This document shows, one piece after another, positions 6,034 through 7,521 of a DNA stretch of 7,521 bases; the stretch's first letter is position 1, and every line of letters begins with the position of its first letter. The DNA lies in NCBI GenBank assembly GCA_938002705.1, contig CALLAG010000007.1, positions 1-7,521 on the forward strand, read 5' to 3'. This DNA comes from an uncultured Saprospiraceae bacterium. GTDB taxonomy: Bacteria > Bacteroidota > Bacteroidia > Chitinophagales > Saprospiraceae. The notes beneath the pieces are model-generated. The model worked only from the letters and a program-made list of their open reading frames with translations. It was not told where the DNA came from and made no database searches. The translations under genes were made by a program, and so were the position numbers.

Positions 6034-7263
6034 ATGTCTGGAGACGGCAAGAAATTTGATTTCTCTGATTTTTTTACTGAGGGGCAGTATCAGACTCAAG
6101 CTGAGACATTGGCAGTAAGCACCTCTAAGAAGAATATAACGATAGGCATACCCAAAGAATGCTTCGAAGATGAAAATCGTGTAGCATTGGTGCCTAATTC
6201 TATAAGGACACTTACTGGTTATGGCCATAGAGTGATAGTGCAGAGAGGCGCTGGAGAAAAATCTAATTATTCTGATCACGACTTCTCAGAAGCGGGTGCA
6301 GAACTGACTTCTGATACTAAGCAAGTATTCAGTAGTGATGTATTGATTAAGGTTTTTCCACCTACATTAGAAGAGATAGAATTATTACATCCGGATCAAG
6401 TACTTATAGCGCCTATTCTCTTACCGTATGCATCTGTAGAATACTTAGAAGCCCTTAAGCGTAAGCGTGTTATCGCTATAGCGATGGAGTATCTGTCTAA
6501 TGATAAGGGGACTTTCCCTATTGTCAGAATTATGAGTGAGATCGCAGGTATGTCAGCCATATTTACAGCAGCAGAATTATTAAGTTATAAAAATGGAGGC
6601 AGGGGTGTCTTGCTGGGAGGTATCTCAGGCGTACCGCCAGCTAAGGTAGTCATCCTCGGAGCAGGTGTAGTAGGGGAGTTCGCTACTAAGACAGCCATTG
6701 GGCTTGGAGCTTCTGTAAGAATATTTGATAATGATATCGCTAAGTTAATGCGTATCCAGAACCTTGTCGGTCGTCACCTGCATACTTCGACATTTAACCC
6801 TGTCTACTTAGGCTACCAGTTAATGAGTGCTGATGTCGTCATAGGTGCTGTCCACTCTAAGACGGGAAGAGCTCCAGTCATAGTCACTGAAGAGATGGTA
6901 GCTAAGATGAAGGCTGGTGCTGTCATCGTAGATGTGAGTATAGACCAAGGTGGATGTATAGAGACGACTGAGGTTACGACACATAAGAAACCTATAATCA
7001 TCAAGCATGATGTGTTACATTATGGTGTGCCGAATATCGCATCTAATGTGCCGAGGACGGCGTCCGTAGCTATCAGTAATATCTTAACACCACTTCTCGT
7101 AAAAGCTGGGAAGTATGGTTCTGTAGAAGGTCTACTATACGAAGGGAAAGGTGTCAGAAATGGGGTATATGCCTATAAGGGGGCGATAACTAATAAATAT
7201 CTCAGTGAAAGATTCGGATTAAAATATCAGGATCTCAATCTGCTTATAGCAAGCAAATTCTAA
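6034..7263 (+). CDS. ald: Alanine dehydrogenase family protein
   Basis: This 409-residue protein belongs to the NAD-dependent alanine dehydrogenase/PntA-N family, which interconverts L-alanine with pyruvate and ammonia. About 33 extra N-terminal residues ('FDFSDFF...') precede the usual start 'ITIGIPKE'. No other Met occurs before residue 151, so the start is firm. Substrate-site Arg49 ('DENRVALVP') and Lys106 ('LIKVFPP') are present. 'MSEIAG' lies at 167-172, the dinucleotide fold 'ILGAGVVGEFA' carries GxGxxG at 209-214 with Asp232 at the end of the second strand (NAD preference), and 'IDQGG' carries Asp304. By hand alignment to the Mycobacterium tuberculosis enzyme, the catalytic His96 position holds Leu129 ('VLIAPILLP'). 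Dehydrogenase activity is therefore less certain than family membership. It follows tsaE after 42 bp. No clear terminator is seen downstream. Confidence 0.88.
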   Translation: MSGDGKKFDFSDFFTEGQYQTQAETLAVSTSKKNITIGIPKECFEDENRVALVPNSIRTLTGYGHRVIVQRGAGEKSNYSDHDFSEAGAELTSDTKQVFSSDVLIKVFPPTLEEIELLHPDQVLIAPILLPYASVEYLEALKRKRVIAIAMEYLSNDKGTFPIVRIMSEIAGMSAIFTAAELLSYKNGGRGVLLGGISGVPPAKVVILGAGVVGEFATKTAIGLGASVRIFDNDIAKLMRIQNLVGRHLHTSTFNPVYLGYQLMSADVVIGAVHSKTGRAPVIVTEEMVAKMKAGAVIVDVSIDQGGCIETTEVTTHKKPIIIKHDVLHYGVPNIASNVPRTASVAISNILTPLLVKAGKYGSVEGLLYEGKGVRNGVYAYKGAITNKYLSERFGLKYQDLNLLIASKF

Positions 7264-7448
7264 ACTTATACTAAGCTAAGTCTGTCACTTAAGAATCTAT
7301 TGCGGGACTTAAAAGCTGATAGTTACAAAAAATTTTAATGTACGATAAGACATTATAGCTTGCCATAGGTATTACCTCTTATACAATTTGACTTATAGAA
7401 TGGCGGATAAGATCGCTCATATAATTTATTTCAGATTAAGACAGAAAA
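7264..7448. other. Intergenic region after ald, no gene seen
   Basis: This AT-rich stretch has no convincing reading frame, tRNA or strong terminator. A short imperfect hairpin just after the ald stop (TAAGT and ACTTA around 7275-7293) lacks a T run. Nothing else is recognisable. Confidence 0.5.
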
Positions 7449-7507
7449 CCTGCCTACTGGCAGGCAGGCGTAGACATAGCCTTAGCTATGGCGAGGCTTT
7501 CTAACGC
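7449..7507. repeat. GC-rich composite palindrome, REP-like interspersed repeat candidate
   Basis: Two tight hairpins lie side by side: CCTGCC-TACT-GGCAGG (7449-7464) and CATAGC-CTTA-GCTATG (7475-7490). An outer arm, GCGTAGA at 7468-7474, pairs with TCTAACGC at 7500-7507 with one bulged base. The block is clearly more GC-rich than its surroundings. From memory, 'CCTGCCTnCnGGCAGGCAGG' and 'GCTATGGCG' modules recur as intergenic repeats in Bacteroidota and candidate-phyla genomes. Only one copy is visible here, so repeat status is inferred. It could also terminate transcription in either direction. Confidence 0.5.
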
Positions 7508-7521
7508 AGATATGGAATAAA

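Noticed and set aside
6001..6279. Minus-strand open frame of 92 codons
   Set aside because: It lies opposite the start of the alanine dehydrogenase gene, and the predicted protein is low in family-like features. It is a shadow frame.
6813..7008. Two minus-strand open frames within ald
   Set aside because: Both are antisense to the conserved IDQGG region of alanine dehydrogenase and overlap each other in different frames.

Overview
The window looks like chromosomal DNA of a Bacteroidota bacterium, plausibly from the Saprospiria/Chitinophagia side, although the exact lineage is inference. Supporting signs are AT-rich DNA without purine-rich Shine-Dalgarno sequences, a TAnnTTTG-type -7 promoter element upstream of ompH, a TonB-dependent receptor with an N-terminal carboxypeptidase-regulatory-like domain and a Bacteroidota-style '...SQ' signal peptide end, a histidine kinase with an 'AHQLGTP' H-box, and a Bacteroidota-type alanine dehydrogenase next to tsaE.

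Layout: bases 1-903 hold two tandem minus-strand Uma2 (DUF820, PD-(D/E)XK nuclease-fold) genes; the downstream copy is cut by the window edge. Next comes an intergenic stretch with nested inverted repeats and a strong hairpin that ends the ompH transcript. A single minus-strand ompH/skp-like periplasmic chaperone gene follows (1171-1686) with its own recognisable promoter. Then come a minus-strand TonB-dependent receptor of the heme/hemoglobin-receptor-like type (1848-4307) and, upstream of it, a membrane sensor histidine kinase (4267-5454). The kinase and receptor reading frames overlap by 41 bp, so they are almost certainly one operon. A 117-bp divergent intergenic region separates the kinase from the plus-strand pair tsaE (5572-5991) and an alanine dehydrogenase-family gene (6034-7263). 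The last 258 bp carry no recognisable gene but hold a GC-rich composite palindrome that looks like an interspersed repeat.

How the genes work together: most of the window is ordinary core or envelope biology (outer-membrane protein chaperoning, outer-membrane uptake, signal transduction, t6A tRNA modification, alanine/pyruvate interconversion). No mobile element, CRISPR array, rRNA or tRNA was seen. I found no convincing previously undescribed system. The points most worth a second look are the kinase-receptor overlap, the alanine dehydrogenase with Leu where the family's catalytic His is expected, the Uma2 tandem duplication with its structured leader, and the terminal repeat.
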